From Nipponacmea schrenckii (taxonomy: Eukaryota; Mollusca; Gastropoda; Lottiidae), in contig CM060199.1 of assembly GCA_030562195.1 (NCBI GenBank), positions 9,940,338 through 10,004,337 of the forward strand: a DNA stretch of 64,000 nt, given 5' to 3'. Positions 39,382-51,547 of this stretch are shown here, piece after piece; within the stretch, counting starts at the first letter, position 1, and each line of letters begins with the position of its first letter. The translations under genes and the position numbers were made by a program. Under the pieces are notes generated by a model. That model saw only the letters and a list, made by a program, of their open reading frames with translations, was not told the origin of the DNA and made no database searches.

Positions 39382-39444
39382 AGGAATCGCGGTGGCTCAG
39401 CGGTGGCTCAGAGAGTTAGAATCGCAACCAGCGTGCAATCCTTG
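39382..39444 (+). mobile_element. SINE-head-like fragment with duplicated A-box region
   Basis: GGAATCGCGGTGGCTCAG resembles the head of the 46696-47063 SINE (GAGCCGCGGTGGCTCAG). The 11-bp unit CGGTGGCTCAG is present twice in tandem at 39390-39411. The B-box side (GTGCAATCC) is degenerate and no SINE body follows. It could be a decayed SINE start or an old tRNA relic. Confidence 0.4.
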
Positions 39445-40791
39445 TGTTATACTTTCGTATATTTCAAACAAGTGGAACTCGAACTTCATCTGAATTTTTC
39501 TTTAGTAAAGTACATTCACTTTCAATACCTATCATTTGACTATTTTTAACCTTTTAAATTATTAATGAGCAATATTCATTGGGAATTATCATAATAAATT
39601 TAATACTTGAAAATAAAACGAAACGATTTGAACCTTGTTGAACTCTGCTGTTTGATGTTAATCATTTAAAACTTGATACAAGGTTAACCCTTTAAGCCTC
39701 TCTGTAACTTGTTAATGCAGCATTTTATGTAAATTTCCTGCCATCCGTTTCTTTACTTCCTTTAGAGCAAAAGTTTTAATTTTTAATTTCTTTGAACTAG
39801 GGAATAGTTAAAGCCTGAGCCGTGAGCGTTGTTTTTAATAAAATTTGAGAACCAGGATTAGAAATCTGTTGAAAATCAAAGAGATACTCTTTCATGATGT
39901 GCATTTAATTAGTCTTCACACTCTCGCTTAATTTAATCATCATGTTCAAATTGTAGAGAATATGATATACGACCTTGTTCCAATGGTCATTTAATGGTCT
40001 GCAACTAACCAAATGCTTTCATAAAGTGTAATATGAGTTAATATGGCAATATGAGGAATATAATTTCTAAGCATGCTGATGGACACATTCACGCTTTGGG
40101 TTAATCTAGTGAAAACCATTAACATGTGGTTTTCACACTTGCCGCAGCTCCGTTTTCATTTTTCACAACTAAGGTATTAAAATGTCTTTTTAGCCCAGTA
40201 ATTCAATCTATTGAAGTAGCCAACATCAAAGATAGAAGACCAGACAGGGAGATTTTTAGGATATTTACTGGTTATAAACCCGAAATTAAAAATATCTGAC
40301 CAAAAAGATAAAACTGACCCACGCTTAAACATAATGTATCTTATTTCAAATTAGAGTGTTAACGGTTTTTCCATGGTTGAGTTGATGGCCAAAATTTTCA
40401 TATTTTTATTGTTTCGTTCTGAACTATTTAGTGGAATTTTCTTAGTTATTCCACGTAGAAAATAAAGTAATTCATTATCCCTCTTAAGAAGAATAACTTG
40501 ACCATTCCTTAAAGTTTTGCTTTAGCTATTTAAATATATACTGCCATTGTTAGAATTTCAGAAAAAGAAAATCTCTTTGAATTTCAAAGGCACAGTGTCT
40601 TAAGTCTGTCATGCACAGACAATGTTCTCATTGAAAACATGTTTAGGTCTTATTTTCATATATATATTTTAAGGTAGAGAATCATGAATCATTTACAGCA
40701 TAATCTGATCTAGATTTTTATATTTACAACGATAGAATTGTAGAGTAGGGTTGTTTAAAACAAATATGCTTTGTAATAATGGAGGGTTTCC

Positions 40792-40810
40792 AAAAAAAAA
40801 AAAAAAAAAA
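40792..40810. repeat. Poly(A) run, 19 bp, followed by TTATTATTATT
   Basis: A homopolymer run next to a short TTA repeat. It could be the tail of an old retroposed copy, but no parent sequence is recognised upstream. Confidence 0.85.
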
Positions 40811-43063
40811 TTTATTATTATTTTATAACCATAGTCATTACATAATATATTGTTGTTTGAAATTTGTATAGTTTTTGTACTGTCATTTGTATTTCATTGT
40901 TATTGTCCAATAATAATTGAGGCACATATGGCGTAATATTTGCAATAAAGTTATTATTATTAAAATAATGCATTCAGGGAAAGTTTGCATTGATTGACGT
41001 TATTACGACCTCATTAAGTTTTGTAATTTTGAATAAGAAGTTGCTATAAATAAGTTTTATAATTTAAATTAAAGAAAAATTTGTCTGTTGCTCTCACTAG
41101 GTCGTCAATTTGATTTCTGGTTCAAGTAAAAAGAACACACGTCAAACTAATAAAAACCGTTGTAAGTTTATGGCGTTACGATAGAAAAACTTCTAAATTA
41201 TAGTGGTGGTTAGCACAGCTGATATATTGCTTCATCTTCTCGACAAGGTTGTTCACTTCACATTAAAGGGATTATTTTGATTGAAAGTACAAACGAAATT
41301 CCCCATTTTTTCTGGGGAATTCATGAAGGATATGTATTATTTCCTCAGAAAAATCAATCTGTTTTGTCTGAAAGTTGAGATATATTCTTCTAAAGTTTTA
41401 TATGGTTGACTAAATTGCCCACATGAAACTAGTGCTATAACCATAAGGACTAACATGAAATACGAGGTACGGGTCCGGACACAATGCAGCTTGCCTGGTA
41501 GATTCCAGACTTTCGATCGATGACGATCTTTAAGTTATAAGTTAGGATGTTCCTAACTGTGTTATTACAAACTAACCTTTCCCCTGTAAAATATGTTACA
41601 GTTATTTTGTCTGTAAAGATACATTTGTTTCCAAACACGAGTTACTTTTAGAACTCATTCATATTTCAAAGGTGATATGATAGTATAGTGTAGGGTGCAC
41701 TGACGTCTTGGTTTTGGCATGAGTTGATAAACTGGTTTTCCTCTTCAGAAAGGCCACTTCTTTACATACACTATCCCTGTTCATCGATCCTCACAGCAGA
41801 GCGATTTCGTAGAGTTACAAAGAAGAATAATGGTCATAGGTGTCGAAAGTAAATCTCATGACTCATTTTGTCTTTGACAGCTATATGTATTTGCTATTTG
41901 CTATGCTCCTAGGGCAACATAAGTATTTGACGAAACTCCACCATAAAAGAAATTCGAACTCGAGCAAAATTATGCGATTTGATTTATAAGTTGCTTTCGA
42001 AAAAAACTGTCACGGTCTAGATCCCTTCTGTTCTCTTATCTCTTTATCAACAAAACAGAAGCTTCTGGCATCGCGGGTTTAATATTTCAATTTTACATAT
42101 ATATGTATAAATATATCGTATACCAAGGAGGTCCTGGACTATCGTTTTATCTTACTAATAGTCCAAACTCACAGACATTTTCCATGAAATCGTCTTCCTT
42201 TAATTACATTGGATTCTAGTAGAAAAAGTCTTGCCTTATCATCCTTGCTTCATTTCTTCTCTTTTTCAGCTCCTATTCTTTCCAGTCTTTATTGTTCATG
42301 GATTATTATTATGGATGATACTTTAGTCTCCTTTTCTGTTATCTGTGTAAAATGTATGTAATTCCTGTTCAGTATTATCTTTTGGTCTTATCTGTCTTAT
42401 CTATTTATAATAATGTATTTTAGTGTACTCCCAGAGCCAAGTGGTCATTACGAATGGAATGTATGGTTTATTACTGACCGCTAATAGCTCTATTATATTT
42501 ATATTATGGCCTTGTTATTATGATATATGTTATATTTTAACAAGTCAGATGCTTTCTCAACATATTTTAAGATTCATTTTCATCTTATAAAACCCCGCTT
42601 CAATCATGTTTTCAGATCCATTGTTAATGGCATCCGGATGCTTCTTTAAAAGGATAAGTCCAAGAAGTTGCTTCTTCTTGAAACCCAGTCCCAGACATTG
42701 AGTTTGAAATCTGGTTTGTCTACAATTAAACTAGAGAACACACGATATCATTATTTGGGATTATTATACGGAAGTATAATTGATTTTTCAAAGAAAAAGA
42801 ACATTATACTCTCGTTGAAGTTTTTCAATAAAGCATCGGTATAACCATTGACCTAAAAATGAATAATTGCAATGTTGAACGTAATGCCCGACTCGCCGAA
42901 ACTAATCCGTAGCCCTCCAAGTTGTATTTTTTATCAAAATGATGAGACTAGACATCACTTATTCTACTATTACATCTACTGATGATAAAAATAGTTGTTA
43001 CAGACCTAAAAACAAGATAACATCAACAGCGTTAGTAGATTAAGTTCATATTTTACCTCGGAC

Positions 43064-43091
43064 AAAATGGCGACTATCGGCGGCCATCTTG
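43064..43091. promoter_or_regulatory. Inverted pair of YY1-like motifs (candidate promoter/initiator)
   Basis: AAAATGGCG (43064-43072) and GGCGGCCATCTTG (43079-43091) face each other across 6 bp. The second is close to the canonical YY1 site AAGATGGCGGC in reverse, which often marks transcription starts. A donor-like GTG/GTAAGA follows near 43138. A 73-codon forward frame at 43142-43363 begins inside that donor; I do not recognise it. Confidence 0.33.
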
Positions 43092-44190
43092 TAAAAACAG
43101 TGTGTTTTCAAATAGCAGACGTAACCTAAAACTGTGGTAAGATGACGAACATTGATAAACATCTGTACGGTCGTTATTTACCAATATCTAATATTGATAA
43201 ACACTCGAAATCTGAAGCACATGAAGGATTGAAAACCTCGTCTTCTGGTTTAGAACTTGCGTGTGGAAAACTATATATAATCAAACTTATGAAAGCACTA
43301 ACCGAGGAGAAGATTCTGTTACATCAGTTACATCATGTACAGAAAACAAACATAAATTTATGATACATACCCATATATACGTACAGATAAAACAAATTTT
43401 TGTGCTGCACAGATAAAGATGCATTATAACATTCAATTAACAGAATGTATAGTTCATCTGTAATCAACATCTTCTAGAATGAGAGGAAACGGTTATGCGT
43501 TAAAGTCGTATTGTTTCAGCGCCCGATTGAGTGAACCCTTTTATATAGGTTATAATCTTGGACTAAGACATTCATAATGAATGCATTCACTCACGTAGAT
43601 GGTGCTGTGAAAGAAACTTCCGTTAGGCACAAATGTTGGTTTCCCATGCGGGCAACAAGTCTGCCACTGTTCTTATTATAACTTGAAATATTGTTATTGA
43701 TTTCTTTCGAAATTTTATCATAATTCTGAGATAAAAACTTCTTTTTTATTTTGGTAGAATGATAAGTACAGGTTCTAAGTAAAGGAACTATTGTCAGTTT
43801 GAAGGCAGTGTGTACCAAATAGTCTCAAATAGAAGGTTTTATCAAGGTGGTTGTTAGAATAATCAGAAAATTCAAAATTGCACATATAGGCCTACACGTT
43901 TCTGGAAAATGATTGGGTATTATTAAATTGATGTCTGCTCATAATGTCGAGCCAAATAGGAATGCTCATTTTAACAAATATCCAGACCTTTTATTATTTT
44001 TTTTACGGATTACACGTAAATCATATATTAATCAAGAGTTTTGTGCCTGCGTTCATATTTACAAAACGAAACTGCCTTGTGCAAGCGTGTTGATTGGTCG
44101 GTTTATAAATCCTGTGGTATGAGGAATACTTATTATCTCAGGCCCTAAAAATAGATCCACGTACAACTGTGAAATGGAGACAATGAGTTA

Positions 44191-44760
44191 AGGTGGGTTT
44201 ATACTTCTTGCGGCTTTTAACGCCGTTAAACGTTTTTACACATTGGGATACGGCGTTTGCCGGCGTTCTTCAGCGCATCGATTTATACTTACATCGCCAG
44301 CGAGTCACGCCGTATAACGTCGTTTGACGTTCAAATGTGTTGAACTTTCCAGCGTTTACGCTAGCAAACGCCAACAATCAACCAATCACAAGTAGCAACA
44401 CAGACAAGAAGTGATTTGGATCTTTTCTTCAAACATTGACAACATTGATATCAGGTGTGTAATTCCATGGTTTATGACATGAATGCACGATGTACCTGTC
44501 TGTCTATAGATAGAAAAGACATACAGGCAGAAGAATAAGTTTCGAATTAAAGGCACATGCTTATTTGAAGTGATTATGCGATTTTCGTACATTTCCTGTA
44601 CTTCTGTAGACTATTTACATATATTCAAGACCCAAAAAAAGGTCGGCGCATGCGGTCGTTGGCGCGTGGGTGTTTACACTTAAGATCAACACGGTCAGGT
44701 CTGGCGTTTTACGCTGCTACCCGGCGCAACGTTTTATGGCGTTAAACGGCGTAATGTAAC
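44191..44760. mobile_element. CpG-rich, repeat-built element, possibly a non-autonomous DNA transposon
   Basis: The ends are much richer in CG than the surroundings and are made of variants of GGCGTTAAACG and its complement (AACGCCGTTAAACG near 44218; GGCGTTAAACGGCG near 44739). Related blocks GTGGGTTTATACTT (44193), GATTTATACTT (44280) and GTGGGTGTTTACACTT (44667) recur as direct repeats. The centre (about 44390-44630) is ordinary AT-rich DNA. Subterminal repeats in both orientations around a dull centre suggest a MITE of hAT or Harbinger type. Exact ends and target duplication were not resolved. Confidence 0.4.
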
Positions 44761-46680
44761 ATCTAATGCAATAGCACCAACGACACTGTTAAGGAATGCT
44801 GTAGAATTTAACCTCATTATGTATGCATAATCTAAGAGGTCATCTTATCGTGCATGAGATCATATCAATATAATGTTTGTTGAGAGGTTTACAATAATAA
44901 TAATACACAGTAAGATTTTTTAATGCTTGAACCAGATGGTAGAACTATATAAAGGGGCGGGACTAGTACTTGACAATAATCATTGCGTTATGACAACCTC
45001 ATATTAGTAGTTTAACATGCAATAAACTATTATTTTGTGGCAATAATTCCACTTGTTTATCAATATCTGCACAAATTGTACCGATTGCCTTGTAGATAGA
45101 CACGTATTTATATATTTATATAATATTTGAGATCTTCTGTAATAACGCTATAGGACAACCACCTTTATAAAATTGGATTACCAATGTATATTGTACAATA
45201 ACTAATATTCTAATTATTCTCTTATAGAATTACACTGTTATAGCGATAAAGAAAGATTCATTTTAAAATAATGGTCAGTGCTTATTTCGTCAATTGTAGA
45301 GTAATTGTAGAGTAATAGAAAATCATTATTAAAATAGTGCTGAATAGAGCAATTGTAGAGCGATTTAGAAATATTATCGGCTGTACAAAGTATGGTATCT
45401 TAAATTGCCTAACCTTTTATGAAACTTCTTAAGAAACTAAATAATTTCTGTATTAGAGTTGAAAAATGGTTCTAATGGTTGCTTTAAATAGATTAGTAAT
45501 AATTCATTTGTATGAGTTATAGGTTGTTTCAATAGAACTTGGGTCAAGGCTTCCAACTTGTCTAAAAGTGTATTGGTACCGAAATACCTCAATGGAGTTG
45601 TCTATTTCAACAAACACGTGTAGCATAACAAAACAGGAAATCGATTTAATATTACTGACTTTCTAAAACAATATATTCATTCAAAAGATGGTTGTAGACC
45701 GAAACGATTGCAAAAAGGTAAAAAATAAAATGTACTTTTAATGATATGAACGCCTACAACCTTGGGACTATCTGGGAGTAGAAATATTTTATTCATATTT
45801 CAATTCTATATTATTTGTAACGCTATCTTGACTGTTTACGTAACTGCTTGTTATATATTATATATAATATCAATACAGGTATATTGTTTTGAAGGCCAAC
45901 GAAGTATAGACAAAGACAAATCCACATTGAAGCACTTTATACCATAGATTTTTTCGATTCATTGAAGTTGAACGAATTGTGTTTTTATTTTTTTGAAAAG
46001 TGCCAGATATTTTAATCAAGTTCTTGGTAACTATATATTGAGTTACCATACATATAACTATCATATTAATCGAGGGAATAACTGGGTCTATAGGGGCTGT
46101 ATCATCATCTTCCAATCCATATAATTTTCATAGGGTTGTTCAAAGGAACAAAGTATATGTCGCATATACCAATCAAACAAAATTTTCACGTCTTTGATTC
46201 AATCCGTCCGAACACTGATACCCCAAAGTTAGTAGATGTGACGAAGACAAGTTAACGCCCGCTTTCAGCAGAAGCCGAAATCACAAACGGTACAGGTCTT
46301 AATATACAGACCACCTGAGTCAGCTGTATGTTATGATTAGAGGAAGTGGTTTGGTCATTAATGTTAAAGAATACCTATATATTAGACTGTCTGGACGTCT
46401 CGAGTCAAGATTCGAGTGAGTAAAATCATCATTAGGTCGGTAAACATCAAAAGAAAATCTTATCACATTTCCCGCTGTTGGCCTTCATTTAACATACCTT
46501 ATGTATTGCCTAATATCATTTAGAAACTTAGTCTGAAATGTCTCTCTCACCTGTATACACCCCTTGTAAAAAACGTTTCTCTTCTCAATTAATAAGGGCT
46601 ATTTTTTGGTTTCCAAAGTTGTATTATGACTTTACATGTTTAAGCCATTTCAGCTGCTCGCGTGTTAACTCCAATTTTCT
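44761..46680. other. AT-rich stretch before the SINE
   Basis: A small AATTGTAGAG repeat (three or four copies, 45289-45363) and no coding stretch recognised. Confidence 0.5.
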
Positions 46681-46695
46681 TCGTACGATTCTGAA
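46681..46695. repeat. Target-site duplication of the SINE, left copy
   Basis: TCGTACGATTCTGAA is identical to 47064-47078 on the other side of the SINE, as expected from LINE-type target-primed integration. Confidence 0.9.
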
Positions 46696-47063
46696 ATGAA
46701 ATGAAATGAATGGAGTGTTACGTCCTACTCTTCTGCACCTTATGGGCTAATGAAGACGGGCAACGCCATGCAGTGTGCAATGAGGGAAATTTTGCCAGGA
46801 CAGCGGCATTAGCCTACTCTTTTTGTGATTCCCAACTGTCGAGGGATCTTAAACGTGCACAGCCTCTAGCACACGGGGCCTCGGTTTATTGTCCCATCCG
46901 AACGACTAGACGCTTTCTCCATGTCAGTCCCTCCGACATGCTTCACTGACAAGGGGAAACCGGGCTGAAAAATCCGAAAGTTCATCTCGACCTTTGTCGG
47001 GATTGAACCCTGGACCTTCAGGTTAGCGAGCAAACGTCTAACCCACTGAGCCACCGCGGCTCC
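46696..47063 (-). mobile_element. Full-length tRNA-derived SINE (368 bp)
   Basis: On the minus strand the element starts GAGCCGCGGTGGCTCAGTGG, with an A-box-like TGGCTCAGTGGG (complement of 47042-47053) and a B-box-like GGTTCAATCC (complement of 46999-47009): the internal RNA polymerase III promoter of a tRNA-derived SINE. A central body containing GGATGGGAC...AAACCGAGG follows, and the tail is a short TTTCA repeat at 46696-46712. A perfect 15-bp duplication flanks it. The frame giving AVAQWVRR...VQGSIPT is the usual spurious peptide across such SINE heads, not a gene. It depends on LINE machinery encoded elsewhere. Confidence 0.9.
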
Positions 47064-47078
47064 TCGTACGATTCTGAA
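47064..47078. repeat. Target-site duplication of the SINE, right copy
   Basis: TCGTACGATTCTGAA directly abuts the tRNA-like head and matches 46681-46695 exactly. A perfect match suggests a fairly recent insertion. Confidence 0.9.
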
Positions 47079-50000
47079 GATTCGAAGTTCATAATCAATA
47101 GCTGTATGAGCAAATAATGACATGTTGGCCGTCTTAGCTAAATCTGTAGGAATCAAACGTTTCTTTAAGGTAACAATTTCAACCTCATCGGCAGATTTGG
47201 AAGATTACAAGTTGGTGATAAGCTATAACTGATACCCCAGACTAGGCCCTGACCAACAGATACATCGGACTATGATTTATACCAAAGTGAATTATTGTAC
47301 CTACTACTACCGAGACAGTAAAAACTGAGAATAAATAGGAAATATGTTGGTATATGTTGATTTATATCACCACGTGGAGGCTGGGATTGTCCTGATTGCT
47401 GTAGTAAATCAACGGCTTAATTTCTTGTTATAACGGTAAAGAAATGCTGTTGAGTATATTAAAGAACCCTTCAGTGGAGACGTTGTTGCAAAACATAATG
47501 CCCAGCAGATTGTACTTGACACAGTGAGAGCTGTTAAAAAAATAAAAATAATCCCAATGTGTGTTGTGTTATAGCATACAGTGTATGGTGCTGCCAGGTG
47601 CTGCCAGCAACGAGTCTGCTTGTAGTAAAGCATCATGTCCACTAGCAGGTTATACTTGACATAATGACACATAGGTTAAGATAGGTCTAAGGCTCAGGCG
47701 TGAAAGTCTTCTTCAAGCAATTCCGAGGCCCTAGCAGTAATTGTCAAATACTATTTGAGAGAATGAGAGATTGTGTAACATTGAACCTGTTTTCTGATCT
47801 ATATCTGTGTTAATATAGATATAGTTTTGGCAATATTTACCAATAAAACTGTTACTATACGATAGTAAGGTGAAATATTTATCATGGTTTAGTATCAATC
47901 ATAAATCAACTGTAAGTAAATGAGAGAAGTTAATACAGATGTACACCACGTGCATTCTACTATTTAACATAGCACTTAGTTTTAGTAGACTAACAAATCT
48001 TATTTCTGTCTTTCCTTTAGTCGTTGATACTGAAAAAAAACAAAATATCATTTCGTTTTAGCCTATTATTGGAATTGGAATGTAGGTTTGCTTGATTTAC
48101 TACTGATTTAGATGATTACAAAAACTAGCTCAATAAATGCGTTAAAGTTTGCTGACAGTATGACCAATGTTTCATTAGAAGTGTGACCAACTTCATATTG
48201 AGGCAAGGGAGTGGTTGATTTTTATACAAAATTGAAAAAAAAGACACTTCCGATCGTCGTTTCAAAATTGGAAGAAAAACAACAGCAAATGCACACAATG
48301 ATGCTTGATAACTGACAGGTACAAAAGTAGGTATGTGTAAGTTTAACATTTCATATATCAGGTAAAGGTCAGTGTTGTTTTGATGTTGTTCAAATTAACA
48401 GTGTCAAGTTCCACTGACCAACGTCTATCTTTCATATTTCTGTTTTTATCAGAATCCAACTTCAAACGTTATTATTAGTCTAGTATTTCAATATGATAGT
48501 TTACACTCTGCGTAGATAATTTGGGATTATTTGATGATTTGCACGTGCATCATCCATTAATGTTTTTGGTTATCTATTTATGTGTATCGTATATGGTTAT
48601 GTCGACTGAATCTTATGCTCGGGCAGTATAACACAGAATTACAATCCGAACACTCTGTTTTCGCTTAGTATTCGCCCACTTCCATGCTGAAGCAGCCCGC
48701 GTTTTATTCTTAAATCAAATGATATATATTATCGCAAATGAAGAGTAATACAGGATGGTTGATGATATTTATGAACCTGTCTCGAGGTTGACTCTAATTA
48801 GTCTAATCTGATATTTGATATTTACCCCAAGACCTGCCTTTAATTTATAGTCAACAACTTATCACAGATTCTCCGCCTTTCAAAGAGTTAAACGATTTTT
48901 CGCTCTTCTTCCCGTAATAAATAGTTTTCAGTTGGTTGAATGAACAACAATCTTTCCCAAAAACATATTTTTCTGTACCAGAAATTCAACCTTTGATTTC
49001 TGTTTATGCATGATCCATTAAAGGGGTTTAAAAGCTAGCTTCTATTCTCGTGTTATTGAAATTCCAGAAATTAGAAAAAGTATCGCCTTGTGACAGTGAC
49101 ATCATTATCTGGTTTGAGTCTATTGTATCAAGCATTAGATCTGATAAAAAAAAACTTATGTGGGTAAACCAAATTATGTATAGTTGTCTTGATTGTATCT
49201 CGGTTTTTCTTATGTTACCTGCATGTATTTTACAGCACATCTGAGCAATGATTAAGACGTTGAAGACTGTTCAGAATCAGCTGTGTTGCATCTCAAGCGT
49301 CACAAGAACCAGAGATACTAATGAAGTTACAAGTTAGTGTATTGAACTAGTCTAGACTAGAGAAGATGTACTAATAAAGATAGTAGAAATACTGAAACTA
49401 AATTACTTCAGACATTTACTAATGATTTACTACACTCCGCTAATTTACAATTGATAAACAACAACAAATGTCCAGTTTAATTTCTTATTTCTGTTATCAC
49501 AAACATTAAAGATCCCATCGAAAGAGTAGGCTAATACTACTTTCTTGGAAATATTTTCAATTATTGTACATTGCATGGCGTCGTGCAGAAACTTAATAAA
49601 CTTCATTTTATCTATTCTTTCTAGTACTTTCTTTCAAATACGAAAGATACTTATGTATACGAAACAAACCAAGCTTAGTTTTCTGTTTTCCCAATTTATT
49701 GTAATGTAGATTTGTCGATTGATTTTGATGTAATAAGGGTTCGAAATCATGTATAGGATTTTATTTACTATTCAAATTCCATTGTCACGTTTAACAAATT
49801 TTGTTTATTGAAGGATATATCTTTCAAAAAACTCTTATTTGAGTTTCTCCAAGTTTGTTTCTATTTTTTCAACATTGTTATACGGGCTCTCTGTTTGGGA
49901 ATCGTTCGTTTTCTTTGTGATGCTTTTTAGTTTGTTTCTTTCTTCTCGTTGGCATTTCAAAGATCTGTCAAATTTCAATAGGTATGCAGGTAAAAGAAAC

Positions 50001-51525
50001 AATTGTGTCAGTATTATTTTGTATCAATGTAGATCACAAAAACAAAACCAATCTTGTTTGACACATTAGAGTTAACAAACAAATGTTATTCTTTATTTTA
50101 CTGACGATGCTAATTTAGGAAAAATTTCAAGTGGAGAAAAGTGAATCTAAGGTCAACTGAATCTGCGCCCTTTCTCCTATCTAAGCTAATTTTCTCTACA
50201 CTTTAGCAGCTGACATTTATCGATGAGTATGTAATAAAGTTGTTGAAAGTGTCACAGTTTTTTTTGCACACAAAATGAAAAGAAAAGATCGAAGTGGGCA
50301 TCCTTGCCGCACACCTGTAACAATGCACAAAAGATTTCAGTGTTTCAAACAATAGTGAACAAAACACCTTTACCGCTGGCCACGTCAGATTGGCCAAATG
50401 TCTTGTTTTCCATTGTTGTCTTGTGCAGCCTCCCTAGTGCAATCTAAATAGACATTGAGCTTTAAAGAAGTGGCAGATTTTGTTGTTGAATATTTGTTAG
50501 GTTGAATTCAACAATAATACATCTGTCTTCATGTATACGTGATGTTTCGAGCTTCAAGTGGGGACATTTTAACCTTTTCTTAATTCAATGTCATTTTTCG
50601 TCAGTTTCAGTGTCCACAGGTTATAAACCTTTTGTCACTGTAGTATTTTAGATCTCCGAAATTTCCCAAATTCTAACTAACACAATCTTGATTCCATAAT
50701 GTATCGTTATGCGCCTACAAAATGGTAAAGTGTGTGTTATAGTTTGACCTGATGTTACTCTACAAATGTGTTAGTCCGTTTTTCAGACAATATGCTTGAT
50801 GTAATAAAATCTTTCAATTTATAATATTATCTGTATAACTTACGCCGGTTTCGTAAAAAATAACACTTTTATTGAAAGGGGTCATCAAATTGATTTGGCA
50901 AACACTTCAAAAAGCTTTCTTCTTTGAGATGCAATGGCCTTTAAAAGTCAAACTACTACTCGATAAATTCTTTTATAATTTCATTCTTTCTTCTTGACCC
51001 AGTCTCAGAATACGCCTAGAGGCATTCAGCCATTTTGTTTTCACAACGCATCGACAAATCTAAGATTTATTGGTTGTAAAAATAATATTTAGGTATTATC
51101 GATTTGCTATTGTTCGACCATCTAATTCCAATATTGGTGAGTCGGAAGGTGTTCGCCAAGCCTTTAATGTCTTAAAGAATTATATTGATTAGTTCCATGA
51201 AAATGAATAGTTTCTATCATTTTTCATGTATTTTTCAGAGAGAAATGTGATGTAGTATTGGTTAAATTAGCTATTTAAAGATTTTTACTGAAAGTTAGAT
51301 TTATTAATAGTCCTTTCTTTGATGCTTTCGCAGCCTTCGTCATATTTTGATATACTGGAAAGAAATATAATGTAATAGATTGTAGGCGGCAAGGTAACGA
51401 CTGTCTCATTCGATACAGGTGCACTAGTCCTTGAAACTGTAAATATATTTTTTATGTAGCCTATATTTGCTCAATTACGCCCCCTATAGAACCAGATTTA
51501 CCACTCTATAAAAAATGTCTATTTG

Positions 51526-51547
51526 AAAAAAAAAAAAAAAAAAAAAA
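51526..51547. repeat. Poly(A) run, 22 bp
   Basis: The longest homopolymer in the window. The upstream sequence has no open frame or recognised repeat, so a retroposon tail cannot be shown. Confidence 0.9.

Larger units (their letters stand above)
36379..44190. other. Non-coding stretch
   Basis: Holds the SINE-head-like fragment (39382), the poly(A) run (40792) and the YY1-like pair (43064). A 115-codon minus frame at 38762-39109 has no recognised feature. TAATTGATTAATTAGG near 37400 and CTAATTACGAGTTAATTAAGG near 37880 are homeodomain-type clusters. Confidence 0.45.

Noticed and set aside
46866..47156. 96-codon minus frame with AVAQWVRR...VQGSIPT
   Set aside because: It is the translation of the SINE head and body; this peptide recurs as an artefact wherever such SINEs lie in an open frame.
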